From assembly GCA_041568335.1 (NCBI GenBank), contig JBFFZZ010000134.1, positions 1 through 8,057 on the forward strand: a stretch of 8,057 nucleotides of DNA, in the 5' to 3' direction. The notes under the pieces were generated by a model. That model saw nothing but the letters and a program-made list of their open reading frames with translations, made no database searches and was not told the DNA's origin. The DNA comes from WVWW01 sp041568335. Lineage in GTDB: Bacteria > Acidobacteriota > Polarisedimenticolia > Polarisedimenticolales > Polarisedimenticolaceae. Shown here one piece after another: positions 1 to 6,262 of this stretch (the stretch's first letter is position 1; each line of letters starts with the position of its first letter). The position numbers were made by a program, and so were the translations under genes.

Positions 1-75
1 ATGATGAAATCGATGAAATCCGGCGCCAAGAAGGGCAAGAAGGGAAGGCTCCCGTTTCCCTTCCCGGGACGCTGA
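1..75 (+). CDS. ffh: 3' end of signal recognition particle protein Ffh (partial)
   Basis: Frame 1 is open from the first base and stops at TGA 73-75, giving a 24-residue tail that begins MMKSMKSGAKKGKKGR and ends in LPFPFPGR. A Met-rich, then Lys/Gly-rich, then LPF-type tail is what the end of the Ffh M domain looks like in many bacteria. Ffh is the GTPase that binds 4.5S RNA and signal sequences and delivers nascent membrane proteins to FtsY. The ATG at base 1 is almost certainly an internal Met codon, because the gene runs off the left edge. The position directly before rpsP matches the common ffh-rpsP order, and this neighbourhood is the main support. The GTPase domain is not visible here, so the call rests on the short tail plus context. 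Confidence 0.8.
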   Translation: MMKSMKSGAKKGKKGRLPFPFPGR

Positions 76-107
76 CGGGGCGGGTGGGGCAAACCCGGCG
101 ACTGGGC

Positions 108-113
108 TATAGT
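108..113 (+). promoter_or_regulatory. Candidate -10 box upstream of rpsP
   Basis: TATAGT differs from the bacterial -10 consensus TATAAT at one base and lies in the 78-base gap between ffh and rpsP. Transcription would start near base 120, leaving a leader of roughly 34 bases. No convincing -35 hexamer sits 16-18 bases upstream, so this could be a weak internal promoter or chance. A 5-bp stem (81-85 with 93-97) lies just upstream and has no U tract. Confidence 0.3.
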
Positions 114-139
114 GAGCCGTTTGGCGCGGCAGCGCCGTT

Positions 140-149
140 GGAGGAAGGA
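140..149 (+). promoter_or_regulatory. Ribosome binding site that fixes the rpsP start
   Basis: GGAGGAAGGA is a strong Shine-Dalgarno sequence ending 4 bases before GTG 154. It decides the start: an in-frame upstream GTG at 112 would add 14 residues that S16 proteins do not have, and it overlaps the candidate -10 box. Confidence 0.8.
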
Positions 150-153
150 TCAC

Positions 154-402
154 GTGCTGAAGATTCGTCTACGGCGAATGGGCTCGAAACACAGCGCTTT
201 TTATCGCGTGGTGGTCTCGGATTCGCGCAAGCGACCGACGGGACGTTTCATCGAGAACCTGGGGACCTACGATCCCGGCACGGACCCTGCGACGGTCAAG
301 CTCGACGTGGCGCGAGCGGAAGATTGGATCGTCAAAGGCGCGCAGGTCTCACCGACCGTGAAGCGGCTCCTGATCCAGGCCAAGAACGCTCAGGCCGTCT
401 GA
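154..402 (+). CDS. rpsP: 30S ribosomal protein S16
   Basis: This encodes an 82-residue protein, the normal size for bacterial S16, which binds 16S rRNA early in assembly of the 30S body. The N-terminus MLKIRLRRMGSKHSAFYRVV and the following SRKRPTGRFIENLGTYDP block are the family signature, and the C-terminal part (AEDWIVKGAQVSPTVKRLL) also matches. The GTG start at 154 is chosen because it gives the canonical MLKIRL beginning and has a strong ribosome binding site. The gene opens the ribosome-assembly cluster with khpA, rimM, trmD and rplS, and khpA starts 23 bases after its stop. S16 and RimM both act in 30S maturation, which explains the grouping. Nothing in the sequence is unusual. Confidence 0.98.
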   Translation: MLKIRLRRMGSKHSAFYRVVVSDSRKRPTGRFIENLGTYDPGTDPATVKLDVARAEDWIVKGAQVSPTVKRLLIQAKNAQAV

Positions 403-425
403 TTTCGGTCGGGGGGGCGCCTCGC

Positions 426-662
426 GTGAAAGAGCTCGTTGAACTGATCGCCAAGTCGCTCGTCGACCAGCCCGACGAGGTCGAGGTTTCCGTCCACGAA
501 TTCGATGACGAAGGGCGCACGCTCTACGAGCTGAGCGTGGCACCCGACGATCTGGGGAAGGTCATCGGAAGACATGGTCGGACCGCCCGATCCGTCCGCA
601 CGATCCTCGCGTCGGGCGGGGTCAAGGTGGACCGCCGCATCGATTTCGAGATCGTCGAGTGA
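426..662 (+). CDS. khpA: Small KH-domain RNA-binding protein KhpA
   Basis: This encodes 78 residues from GTG 426, the typical KhpA length (75-80). It is a single type II KH domain: the N-terminal helix starts VKELVELIAKSLVDQP, beta strands follow (VEVSVHEF, YELSVAP), and the RNA-binding GxxG loop is in VIGRHGRTA (Gly48 to Gly51), followed by the helix ARSVRTIL. KhpA proteins bind RNA broadly, often with KhpB/Jag, and affect cell division and ribosome function in species where they have been studied. A longer reading from 84 is only an open-frame extension across rpsP in another frame, so 426 is preferred; its Shine-Dalgarno (a G run near 411-416) is modest. The position between rpsP and rimM is the usual one, and rimM starts 4 bases after its stop. 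Confidence 0.93.
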   Translation: MKELVELIAKSLVDQPDEVEVSVHEFDDEGRTLYELSVAPDDLGKVIGRHGRTARSVRTILASGGVKVDRRIDFEIVE

Positions 663-666
663 ACCC

Positions 667-1194
667 GTGCCGGAGCTGTTCGCCATGGGTCGTGTCCACG
701 GACACCGGGGGCGCGCCGGGGAGTTGACGGTCCGGGTCGCCGCGGGCAACGCCGCGCGCTGGAGCGAGGTCGCCGAGGTGTGGCTTCAACGCGGGGACGC
801 TGCGGCCGAACGTTTCGAGGTTGAACACGAGCGGGCCTACCGGGATCGGTGGGTGCTCAAGCTCAAGGGCATCGAAGACTCGAACGCCGCGGAACGTTGG
901 CGCGGCGCGGCGGTCGCCGTCTCCCGCGATCAAGCGCCGGCGCTGGGCAAGTTCGAGCACTGGCATGCGAACCTGGTCGGTATGGAGGTCCTGGTCGCCG
1001 ACAAGCGGATCGGGATCGTTCGCGATATCCAACCGACCGCAGGCTCCGATCTCCTGGTGGTCCACGGTGACGGAGACGACGAGTTGTTGATTCCACTGCA
1101 CCGGGATATCGTCGTCGAGGTCGATGAAGCGACCAAGACGCTGTGGATCGATCCTCCGCGAGGTTTGTTGGATCTGAATCGAGGAAAAGACTAG
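667..1194 (+). CDS. rimM: Ribosome maturation factor RimM
   Basis: This encodes 175 residues, the usual RimM size. RimM binds S19 in the 30S head and helps processing of 16S rRNA. The N-terminal RimM beta-barrel (about residues 4-88) opens with FAMGRVHGHRGRAGELTVRV, matching the family GR(I/V)...HG..GE.VR pattern. A PRC-barrel follows (about 96-170) with WHANLVGMEVLV, GSDLLVV and LLIPLHRDIVVEVD, and it ends in the typical PPRGLLDL. GTG 667 is chosen because it gives the normal short lead before the GR motif; ATG 685 is an alternative that would remove part of the first strand. The frame is open further upstream but has no better start. The gene is probably translationally coupled to khpA (4-base gap) and to trmD (4-base gap). 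Confidence 0.95.
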   Translation: MPELFAMGRVHGHRGRAGELTVRVAAGNAARWSEVAEVWLQRGDAAAERFEVEHERAYRDRWVLKLKGIEDSNAAERWRGAAVAVSRDQAPALGKFEHWHANLVGMEVLVADKRIGIVRDIQPTAGSDLLVVHGDGDDELLIPLHRDIVVEVDEATKTLWIDPPRGLLDLNRGKD

Positions 1195-1198
1195 AGCG

Positions 1199-1903
1199 AT
1201 GGTTTTTGATGTCGTCACACTCTTCCCGGGTCTGTTCTCGGGCCCGCTGCAAGAGAGCATCCTGGGTCGCGCCCGGCGCAGCGGCACCGTCGGTGTGCGG
1301 CTACACGATCTGCGACGCTGGGGGATCGGGAAGCAGCGGCAGGTAGACGACACGCCGTACGGCGGCGGCGGGGGGATGATCCTGCGCCCGGAGCCGTTCT
1401 TCGAGGCGGTCGACTGGATCCGACGGGAGTATCCCGCGGGTCGCGAACGGGTCGTGCTGCTCTCCCCGCAGGGCGAACGGCTGACGCACGATTCGGCCCG
1501 CCGTTTGGCCGAATTCGACCGGCTGATCCTGCTGTGCGGCCGATACGAAGGCATCGACGAGCGGGTCCGCGAGGGGCTCGCGGACGAGGAGCTGAGCATC
1601 GGGGATATGGTGCTGACGGGCGGCGAACTGCCGGCCATGGTGGCGATCGACGCGGTTTCGCGCTTTATTCCCGGGGTTTTGGGCCGCAAAGAGGCGGCCG
1701 AGGAAGACTCATTTGCCCGAGGGCAGTTAGACTCCCCATATTACACGCGACCCCCCGAGTTTCGCGGGAGGGCGGTGCCGGAAGTCTTGCTCTCGGGCGA
1801 CCATGGGGCCATTTCTCGCTGGCGCGAGAAGATGGCTCACGAGGCGACGAGAACGAAGAGGCCCGATCTGCTGGAAGCAGACGGGCAGCACAGGCGCTGC
1901 TGA
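1199..1903 (+). CDS. trmD: tRNA (guanine-N1)-methyltransferase TrmD
   Basis: TrmD transfers a methyl group from S-adenosylmethionine to N1 of G37 in tRNAs with a G at position 36, which prevents +1 frameshifting. The 234-residue protein is a SPOUT-class enzyme with all the expected blocks: VVTLFPGLF at the start, DDTPYGGGGGM (50-60), LLCGRYEGIDERV (111-123) and SIGDMVLTGGELPAM (133-147) forming the trefoil-knot cofactor site, and LDSPYYTRP (177-185). By alignment by eye, the catalytic Arg154 and Asp169 of gammaproteobacterial TrmD correspond to Arg155 (in SRFIPGVLG) and Asp170 (in EEDSF), both present. The ATG at 1199 has a GAGG Shine-Dalgarno at 1181-1184 at a long spacing. The C-terminus ends soon after the family's last conserved helix. 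The enzyme looks complete and active. Confidence 0.98.
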   Translation: MVFDVVTLFPGLFSGPLQESILGRARRSGTVGVRLHDLRRWGIGKQRQVDDTPYGGGGGMILRPEPFFEAVDWIRREYPAGRERVVLLSPQGERLTHDSARRLAEFDRLILLCGRYEGIDERVREGLADEELSIGDMVLTGGELPAMVAIDAVSRFIPGVLGRKEAAEEDSFARGQLDSPYYTRPPEFRGRAVPEVLLSGDHGAISRWREKMAHEATRTKRPDLLEADGQHRRC

Positions 1904-1925
1904 CGCGCGAGGCGAGGACGGAAAC

Positions 1926-2276
1926 ATGGACGTGATTCGAAGCATCGAAGCCGAAGGGCTCAAACCGGAACTACCCGAGTTTCGCTCGGGTGACCGCGTA
2001 CGTGTCCACGTCAGGGTGGTCGAGGGTGAGAAGTCTCGCACCCAGGTCTTCGAGGGCGATGTGATCGCCCGCAAAGGCGGGGAAGGTCTCAAGGCGACCT
2101 TCACCGTTCGCAAGACCTCGGGTGGGATCGGGGTTGAACGGGTCTTCCCACTGCACTCGCCGAACGTGCAGAGGATCGACGTCGTGCGCCAGGGTCGTGT
2201 GCGCCGGGCGAAGCTCTTCTACCTGCGGGGACTGCGTGGTAAGAAGGCCCGAATCCGCGAAAGCCGGGTGCGGTGA
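1926..2276 (+). CDS. rplS: 50S ribosomal protein L19
   Basis: This encodes 116 residues, the normal L19 length. L19 lies at the 30S/50S interface. The signature runs FEGDVIARKGGEG, TFTVRKTSGGIGVERVFPLH, SPNVQRIDVVRQGRVRRAKL and FYLRGLRGKKARI, which is nearly the full family consensus. ATG 1926 is chosen because it gives the normal N-terminus (MDVIRSIEAEGLK), and GAGG at 1914-1917 sits 8 bases upstream. The open frame extends further upstream, but only as an overlap with the end of trmD. It is 22 bases downstream of trmD, the usual partner. The rnhB gene that often follows rplS in other bacteria is absent here; a TPR gene takes that position. Confidence 0.98.
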   Translation: MDVIRSIEAEGLKPELPEFRSGDRVRVHVRVVEGEKSRTQVFEGDVIARKGGEGLKATFTVRKTSGGIGVERVFPLHSPNVQRIDVVRQGRVRRAKLFYLRGLRGKKARIRESRVR

Positions 2277-2281
2277 CGCGG

Positions 2282-2298
2282 GCCGGGTAGTTCCCGGC
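2282..2298 (+). promoter_or_regulatory. GC hairpin directly before the TPR gene's ribosome binding site
   Basis: GCCGGG (2282-2287) and CCCGGC (2293-2298) form a perfect 6-bp all-GC stem with a 5-base loop, TAGTT. It fills the rplS-TPR gap and ends one base before the Shine-Dalgarno GAGGG (2299-2303). There is no T tract, so it is not a classic intrinsic terminator. It may lower read-through or translation of the downstream gene, or protect the 3' end of the ribosomal transcript. It could also be chance in GC-rich DNA. Confidence 0.4.
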
Positions 2299-2308
2299 GA
2301 GGGTTGGA

Positions 2309-4777
2309 ATGGGCTCGGATTCAAAGCAGTCTCTGGCTGCCGGCGAGAAACTGCTCAAGGCGGGCAAGGTCGCGGAGGCGATTGCCGAGTTCGACCGCGT
2401 CGTGGACTCGTGCAACGGCGATCTCCTGACCGTGAACCGGGTCGGCGACGCGATCGTCGCCTCGGGGAATCCCGAGAAAGCGGTTCCCTACTACGCCCGG
2501 ATTGCGGATCAATTCTGCCGCCAGGGGTTCTTCCCCAAGGCGATCGCCATCCGAAAGAAGATCCTCCGTCTGACCCCCGAATCCGCCGAGGCGCTGGTGG
2601 GGTTGGGCGATCTCTACGTCCGACAGGAGCACCCGGCGGAGGCGCGGAGCTACTACCTGCGCGCGGCGGACCTACTGCTCAACGCGAAGGATTTCACCGC
2701 AGCCAAGGAGGTTTACCAGCGACTGGTCGAAGCGGAGCCCGACGATCCGCGACATCGCGTCCGTCTGGCCGAGACGCGCGCCGCGTCCGGTGAGACCGAC
2801 GAGGCCGCCGGCGACCTGGTCGAGCTGGGCCGCCGGCTGCTCGAGTCCGGCAAGCCGGAGGACGCCGAGAAGGCCTACCGGAGGGCGAGCGAGCTGGTGA
2901 GCGACCGGCCCGAGGTGATCACCGGCCTGATCGCCTGCCTGACGGAAACGGGACGGGACGACGAGGCGCAAAAGCTGCTCGAGGAAGAGACCGCCAAACC
3001 GGACGCGGCGATCGAGCTCGTCGGTGAGCTGCTGGTGCTCTACGAGGTCAACGGCCACATCGACAAGGCGGGTGAGCTGCTCGCTTCCGGGCGAGCCCAC
3101 GAGCTGCCCGACGAGACGTTCTCCACCCTCGCCCGGTTCCACGATCGCCAGGACGCGCAGGCCGGTTGGTGGTCGCGTGTCGAGCCGCTGATGAAGGGTT
3201 GGCCGACGGCGGGTCAGCGCGAGCGGCTGGTGTCTCTGCTGGACCTCTGGCCCAAATGGACCGAGGAGCCTCTCCTCGCCGCGCTGGAGTGGCGCCTCGC
3301 GCTCGCCGACGAGGGCGGTGACGAAGCGGTCCAGATCCGTGTGCTGGAGCAGCTGGTCGAGGCCTACCCGAGGAAAGGAATGAAGGCCGAGGCCGAGCAG
3401 GCTCAAAACCGGCTGGACGAGCTGCGGCCTCCGGTGGAAACCGCGCCCGAGCCGACCCCGGCAGAATCCGCCGAAGCGGCACCGGTGGCGACCGAGGCAT
3501 CGGCCGAGGCCACCGCCGAACCCGCCAAGGATGTCCCGATCGAGTTCGAAGCCCCGGCCGTTCCGCTGTCCCGCGCCGACGAGGAGTTCGTCTCCGGCCG
3601 CATGACGCAGGCGGAGATCCTCGAGAAGTACGGCCTGATGACCCAGGCCATGGATCAGGTCTACGAGGTGATCGAGCGTTTCCCCGGACACCTCGAGGCG
3701 AACCAGCATCTGGTCACGCTGCTCCGCGGGACGTCGCAGGAATCGGCACTGGCGCAGGCGTTGGTCAAGCTCGCGATCGCGCGCCGCGCGGCCGGTCGTC
3801 TCGAACTGGGCCAGCAGGCCGCCGCCGAGGCCGACAAGCTCGGTGGGATCGATGCCGAGGCCCGCAGCATCCTGACGGCGCTCGACCTGTTCCCGGACGA
3901 AGCGGCGCCACAGCCGACCGCGGCGGCCCCGGCACGAGCGGAGGCGGCTCCGGCCGAGCCGGCGACGCCGCAGGTCGAGGCCCGGCCATCCCCGGTCGAC
4001 TCCGGCGGCGACGCGGTCATCGATTTCGACTCGTTCGACGAGGACGAAGAAGAGCTCGAGGTCGCCGCGGAAGCCGCGGTCGAAACGAAGCCTGCGGCGG
4101 CGAAGCCGCCGGCCGAGGTCGAACCGGCACCGAGACCCCGACCGGCAGCGGAGGTCGTCGACAGCGTTCCACCGGCCGCGGACGAGGATTCCCGCGGCAC
4201 CGAAGCGGCGATGCGCTTCGAGCCGCTGCCCGCGGTCGACGACGGCCAGGACGACGACGACCTGAGCGCGATCGCGGCGGCACTGGACGACGAGCTGTTC
4301 GACGAAGACCCGCTCGGCGACGCGCCCAGCTCCGAGAGCGAGGAAAGCCTGGACGAGGTCTTCGCCGCGTTCCGCGAGCGCGTCGAGGAGGAAGTCGGCG
4401 CCGACGACTACCGGACCCACTACGACCTCGGCATCGGCTACAAGGAGATGGGACTCATCGACGCCGCCGTTGCCGAGTTCGAGATCAGCTCCAAGAGCGA
4501 GGACCTGTTCCGGGAATCTTGCGTGATGCTCGCACTGTGTTGCCGGGAGCTGGAACGACTCGATCAGGCGGCGGACTGGTACCGGCAGGCCCTCGAGGCC
4601 CTCGAAGAAGGTCACAGCGGTGCGTTCGAGCTGCGCTACGACCTCGCCGACGTGCTGCTTGAAAACGGCGACACCGGGAGTGCCCTCGACCTGTTCCGCG
4701 ACCTGCACGAGCACGATCCGGGGTTCCGCGACGTGGCCGAGCGCGTGTCCCAGCTCAGCGCCGCCGTTTCCGAATAA
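2309..4777 (+). CDS. Large TPR-repeat protein with acidic Pro/Ala-rich linkers
   Basis: This encodes 822 residues with no signal peptide or membrane segment, so it is probably cytoplasmic. Residues 1-375 are a run of TPR-like helix pairs (for example AGEKLLKAGKVAEAIAEFDR, SAEALVGLGDLYVRQEHPAE, ESGKPEDAEKAYRRASEL). A Pro/Ala/Glu linker (about 376-415) leads to a second helical block (416-530) with AEILEKYGLMTQAMDQVYEV. Residues 531-700 are low-complexity, rich in Ala, Pro, Glu and Asp, and probably disordered. The end (701-822) is a well-formed TPR unit: HYDLGIGYKEMGLIDAAVAE, then CVMLALCCRELERLDQAADW. TPRs bind other proteins, so a scaffold or adaptor is likely; no catalytic motif is visible and I cannot name the partner. 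Proteins with this N-TPR, linker, C-TPR plan are familiar from Deltaproteobacteria- and Acidobacteria-type genomes. ATG 2309 has GAGGG 6 bases upstream. The 32-base gap after rplS suggests possible co-transcription. Confidence 0.9.
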   Translation: MGSDSKQSLAAGEKLLKAGKVAEAIAEFDRVVDSCNGDLLTVNRVGDAIVASGNPEKAVPYYARIADQFCRQGFFPKAIAIRKKILRLTPESAEALVGLGDLYVRQEHPAEARSYYLRAADLLLNAKDFTAAKEVYQRLVEAEPDDPRHRVRLAETRAASGETDEAAGDLVELGRRLLESGKPEDAEKAYRRASELVSDRPEVITGLIACLTETGRDDEAQKLLEEETAKPDAAIELVGELLVLYEVNGHIDKAGELLASGRAHELPDETFSTLARFHDRQDAQAGWWSRVEPLMKGWPTAGQRERLVSLLDLWPKWTEEPLLAALEWRLALADEGGDEAVQIRVLEQLVEAYPRKGMKAEAEQAQNRLDELRPPVETAPEPTPAESAEAAPVATEASAEATAEPAKDVPIEFEAPAVPLSRADEEFVSGRMTQAEILEKYGLMTQAMDQVYEVIERFPGHLEANQHLVTLLRGTSQESALAQALVKLAIARRAAGRLELGQQAAAEADKLGGIDAEARSILTALDLFPDEAAPQPTAAAPARAEAAPAEPATPQVEARPSPVDSGGDAVIDFDSFDEDEEELEVAAEAAVETKPAAAKPPAEVEPAPRPRPAAEVVDSVPPAADEDSRGTEAAMRFEPLPAVDDGQDDDDLSAIAAALDDELFDEDPLGDAPSSESEESLDEVFAAFRERVEEEVGADDYRTHYDLGIGYKEMGLIDAAVAEFEISSKSEDLFRESCVMLALCCRELERLDQAADWYRQALEALEEGHSGAFELRYDLADVLLENGDTGSALDLFRDLHEHDPGFRDVAERVSQLSAAVSE

Positions 4778-4795
4778 AAACGGATAGAATCCAAG

Positions 4796-4835
4796 CCCGC
4801 GAGGTCCGCTTGTCGCGACCGGGTATACTCGCGGG
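4796..4835 (+). repeat. 8-bp perfect inverted repeat upstream of the NtrC-like gene
   Basis: CCCGCGAG (4796-4803) and CTCGCGGG (4828-4835) are exact reverse complements separated by 24 bases. Inside, GGTC (4803-4806) can pair with GACC (4817-4820), but the two stems share base 4803. The right arm overlaps the -10-like TATACT. It could be a split operator around a promoter, or the stem of a terminator for the TPR gene, although no T tract follows. The 114-base gap also contains the -10-like TAGAAT (4785-4790) just after the TPR stop. Confidence 0.4.
4824..4829 (+). promoter_or_regulatory. Candidate -10 box for the NtrC-like / lipoyl-transferase pair
   Basis: TATACT matches five of six consensus -10 bases and lies 63 bases before the ATG of the regulator gene. 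The nearest -35-like sequence, TTGTCG (4810-4815), is only 8 bases away, too close for a standard sigma-70 promoter, so an activator or an alternative sigma factor might be needed. No sigma-54-type GG-N10-GC element at the right spacing was recognised by eye. Confidence 0.35.
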
Positions 4836-4840
4836 GACCA

Positions 4841-4852
4841 GACCGGCCGGTC
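4841..4852 (+). repeat. 12-bp perfect palindrome, possible operator
   Basis: GACCGGCCGGTC is a perfect palindrome in the expected 5' leader of the regulator gene, 12 bases downstream of the TATACT box and 39 bases before the ATG. Its position would suit a repressor site, possibly for autoregulation by the Fis-type DNA-binding domain encoded just downstream. In GC-rich DNA a few 12-bp palindromes are expected in 8 kb by chance, so function is inference only. Confidence 0.3.
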
Positions 4853-4891
4853 GGCCCGGGAGGCTGCCCGTGCGCCGGTGAGGGGGGACGC

Positions 4892-6262
4892 ATGGGACGC
4901 CTGACCGCGCTGGTGGTCGACCGCGATGCCGCGATTCGAGCCCGGTTGCAGGACCGTCTGGCGGTGCACGCGATCGAGGCGCGGGGGGCGGTTTCCGACG
5001 CGGACGCCACCGCCTGGGCTCGCGGGAACGAAACCGACCTCCTGCTCGTCGCACCGGGCGACCTGATCGTCGAGTGCGGATCCTGGCGGCGCCGTCCGGT
5101 CGTCGTCGCCGTGTTCGCGGCGGCGGACGAGCTGCGCGCGACCGGAGCCACCTGGCTCGATCGCGGGGCCGACGACCTCCTGGCCTTGGACGAGGGGGAC
5201 GTTTCGCTCGATCTGGTTCTCAAGCGGGCGGCCTCCTTCGCCACGCAGCGCGAGCAGCAGGCGGATCTGCGGCGCGAACACCTTGATCGCGACGGCTTCG
5301 GTGGGCTCGTCGGCCGGAGCGCCGCACTCGAGTCGATCCGCGAACGGCTCGAACGCCTGTCGGCGATCAACGAGGCGATCTGGATCGAGGGCGAAAAAGG
5401 TGTCGGGAAGAAGTGGTGCGCGCGGTGGCTGCACCAGCTGACGGCGAAGCCGGGGGACCCGTTCGTCGTCCTCGAGGCCGACGATCTCGAAACGACGGGG
5501 TGGGAAGATCGCATCCTGGAGCCGGCCGATCCGGATCGCGGGACGAAGCGAACGTTGTACCTCGTCGAGCCCGCGTCGTACCGCCAGGACGTCACCGAGC
5601 GTCTGCAACGGGTGATGCTGCGAATCGCGGAGACGAAATCCACGGACTTGCGGGTGGTCAGCGGTTCGACGCTGCTCCTCGCCGAGGCGGTCGAGCAGGC
5701 CCGGCTCCCGCAGCCGCTGGCGGCGCAGCTGGCCCAGACCCGGTTCTCCATCCCGGCGTTACGCGAACGCCCGGAGGACATCGCGCCGCTGGCGATGCAC
5801 TTCGTGCGGTCGATCGGTCGCGTCAACCAGCTGGACCCGCTACGGCTCTCGTCGGCGGCGCTGGATCGTCTCGAGTCCTACGGGTGGCCGGGCAACGTTC
5901 GAGAGCTCCGGCACGCGATCGAGCACGCCGCGATTCTCGCCGACGGGGTGATCGACCTGCCGCACCTGCCGAAGACCGTCCGTAACGACGGCGCCTCGAC
6001 CCCCGCGGAAAGCGGAGAAAGCCTCGCCTCGCGTCCGTTCCGCGAGGCCAAGGGCAGGGTGGTTGCCGAGTTCGAGCGCGCCTACCTGACGGCACTCATG
6101 CGCTGGGAGCGCGGCAACGTCACGGCGGCGGCGCGTTCCGCCGGGATGCTGCGCTCCGCGCTGCAACGCCTGCTTCGCAAGTACGGACTGAAGTCGGCCG
6201 AGTTCCGTCGGCAATCGCCCGCCAAGGAGGCTCCAAGCGCGCGTGGCCCGCACGCCGACTGA
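4892..6262 (+). CDS. NtrC-like regulator with degenerate receiver and AAA+ domains
   Basis: This 456-residue protein has the layout of a sigma-54 response regulator. The receiver-like domain (4-115) keeps Asp10 and Asp12, but the phospho-acceptor position is Ala54 (LLLVAPGDL), and the conserved Thr and Lys align with Val74 and Leu99. In the AAA+ domain (138-360) Walker A is present as GEKGVGKK (Lys173). The segment that should carry GAFTGA (about 190-220) is shortened and lacks it. The Walker B Asp is Val225 (TLYLVE). The arginine-finger stretch, normally FREDLYYRL, reads LPQPLAAQL. ALRERPEDI and GWPGNVREL are retained. The C-terminal Fis-type helix-turn-helix (388-434, GNVTAAARSAGMLRSALQRL) looks intact. 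I infer a DNA-binding protein that neither is phosphorylated nor activates sigma-54. ATG 4892 has a GAGGGG ribosome binding site. It overlaps the next gene by 20 bases. Its target is unknown. Confidence 0.88.
   Translation: MGRLTALVVDRDAAIRARLQDRLAVHAIEARGAVSDADATAWARGNETDLLLVAPGDLIVECGSWRRRPVVVAVFAAADELRATGATWLDRGADDLLALDEGDVSLDLVLKRAASFATQREQQADLRREHLDRDGFGGLVGRSAALESIRERLERLSAINEAIWIEGEKGVGKKWCARWLHQLTAKPGDPFVVLEADDLETTGWEDRILEPADPDRGTKRTLYLVEPASYRQDVTERLQRVMLRIAETKSTDLRVVSGSTLLLAEAVEQARLPQPLAAQLAQTRFSIPALRERPEDIAPLAMHFVRSIGRVNQLDPLRLSSAALDRLESYGWPGNVRELRHAIEHAAILADGVIDLPHLPKTVRNDGASTPAESGESLASRPFREAKGRVVAEFERAYLTALMRWERGNVTAAARSAGMLRSALQRLLRKYGLKSAEFRRQSPAKEAPSARGPHAD
6224..6230 (+). promoter_or_regulatory. 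Ribosome binding site inside the upstream gene
   Basis: AAGGAGG is a full anti-16S match lying within the last codons of the NtrC-like gene, 12 bases before GTG 6243. The spacing is somewhat long. It supports GTG 6243 as the start and implies translation coupled to the regulator. Confidence 0.6.

Noticed and set aside
42..65. Inverted repeat GGGAAGG / CCTTCCC as a terminator
   Set aside because: It lies within the last codons of ffh, has a 10-base loop and no following T tract, so a terminator is not supported.
84..425. Long N-terminal extension of the KH-domain frame starting at 84
   Set aside because: The extra 114 residues overlap all of rpsP in another frame and are unlike KhpA, whose usual length is obtained from GTG 426.
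622..1689. A 355-codon minus-strand frame across rimM and trmD
   Set aside because: It is antisense to two well-supported conserved genes, and its Ser/Arg/Pro-rich translation resembles no family I know.
3420..4380. Low-complexity GCG/GAG-rich DNA in the TPR gene as a tandem repeat or recombination hot spot
   Set aside because: It encodes the Pro/Ala/Glu/Asp linkers in frame. No exact tandem unit is seen, only biased composition.
2672..5608. A 978-codon open frame on the minus strand across the TPR gene and the start of the NtrC-like gene
   Set aside because: It lies opposite clearly coding + strand genes with recognisable domains, spans an intergenic gap, and its translation is Arg/Leu/Gly-rich with no recognisable motif. 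Long antisense frames like this are a by-product of GC-rich third codon positions.
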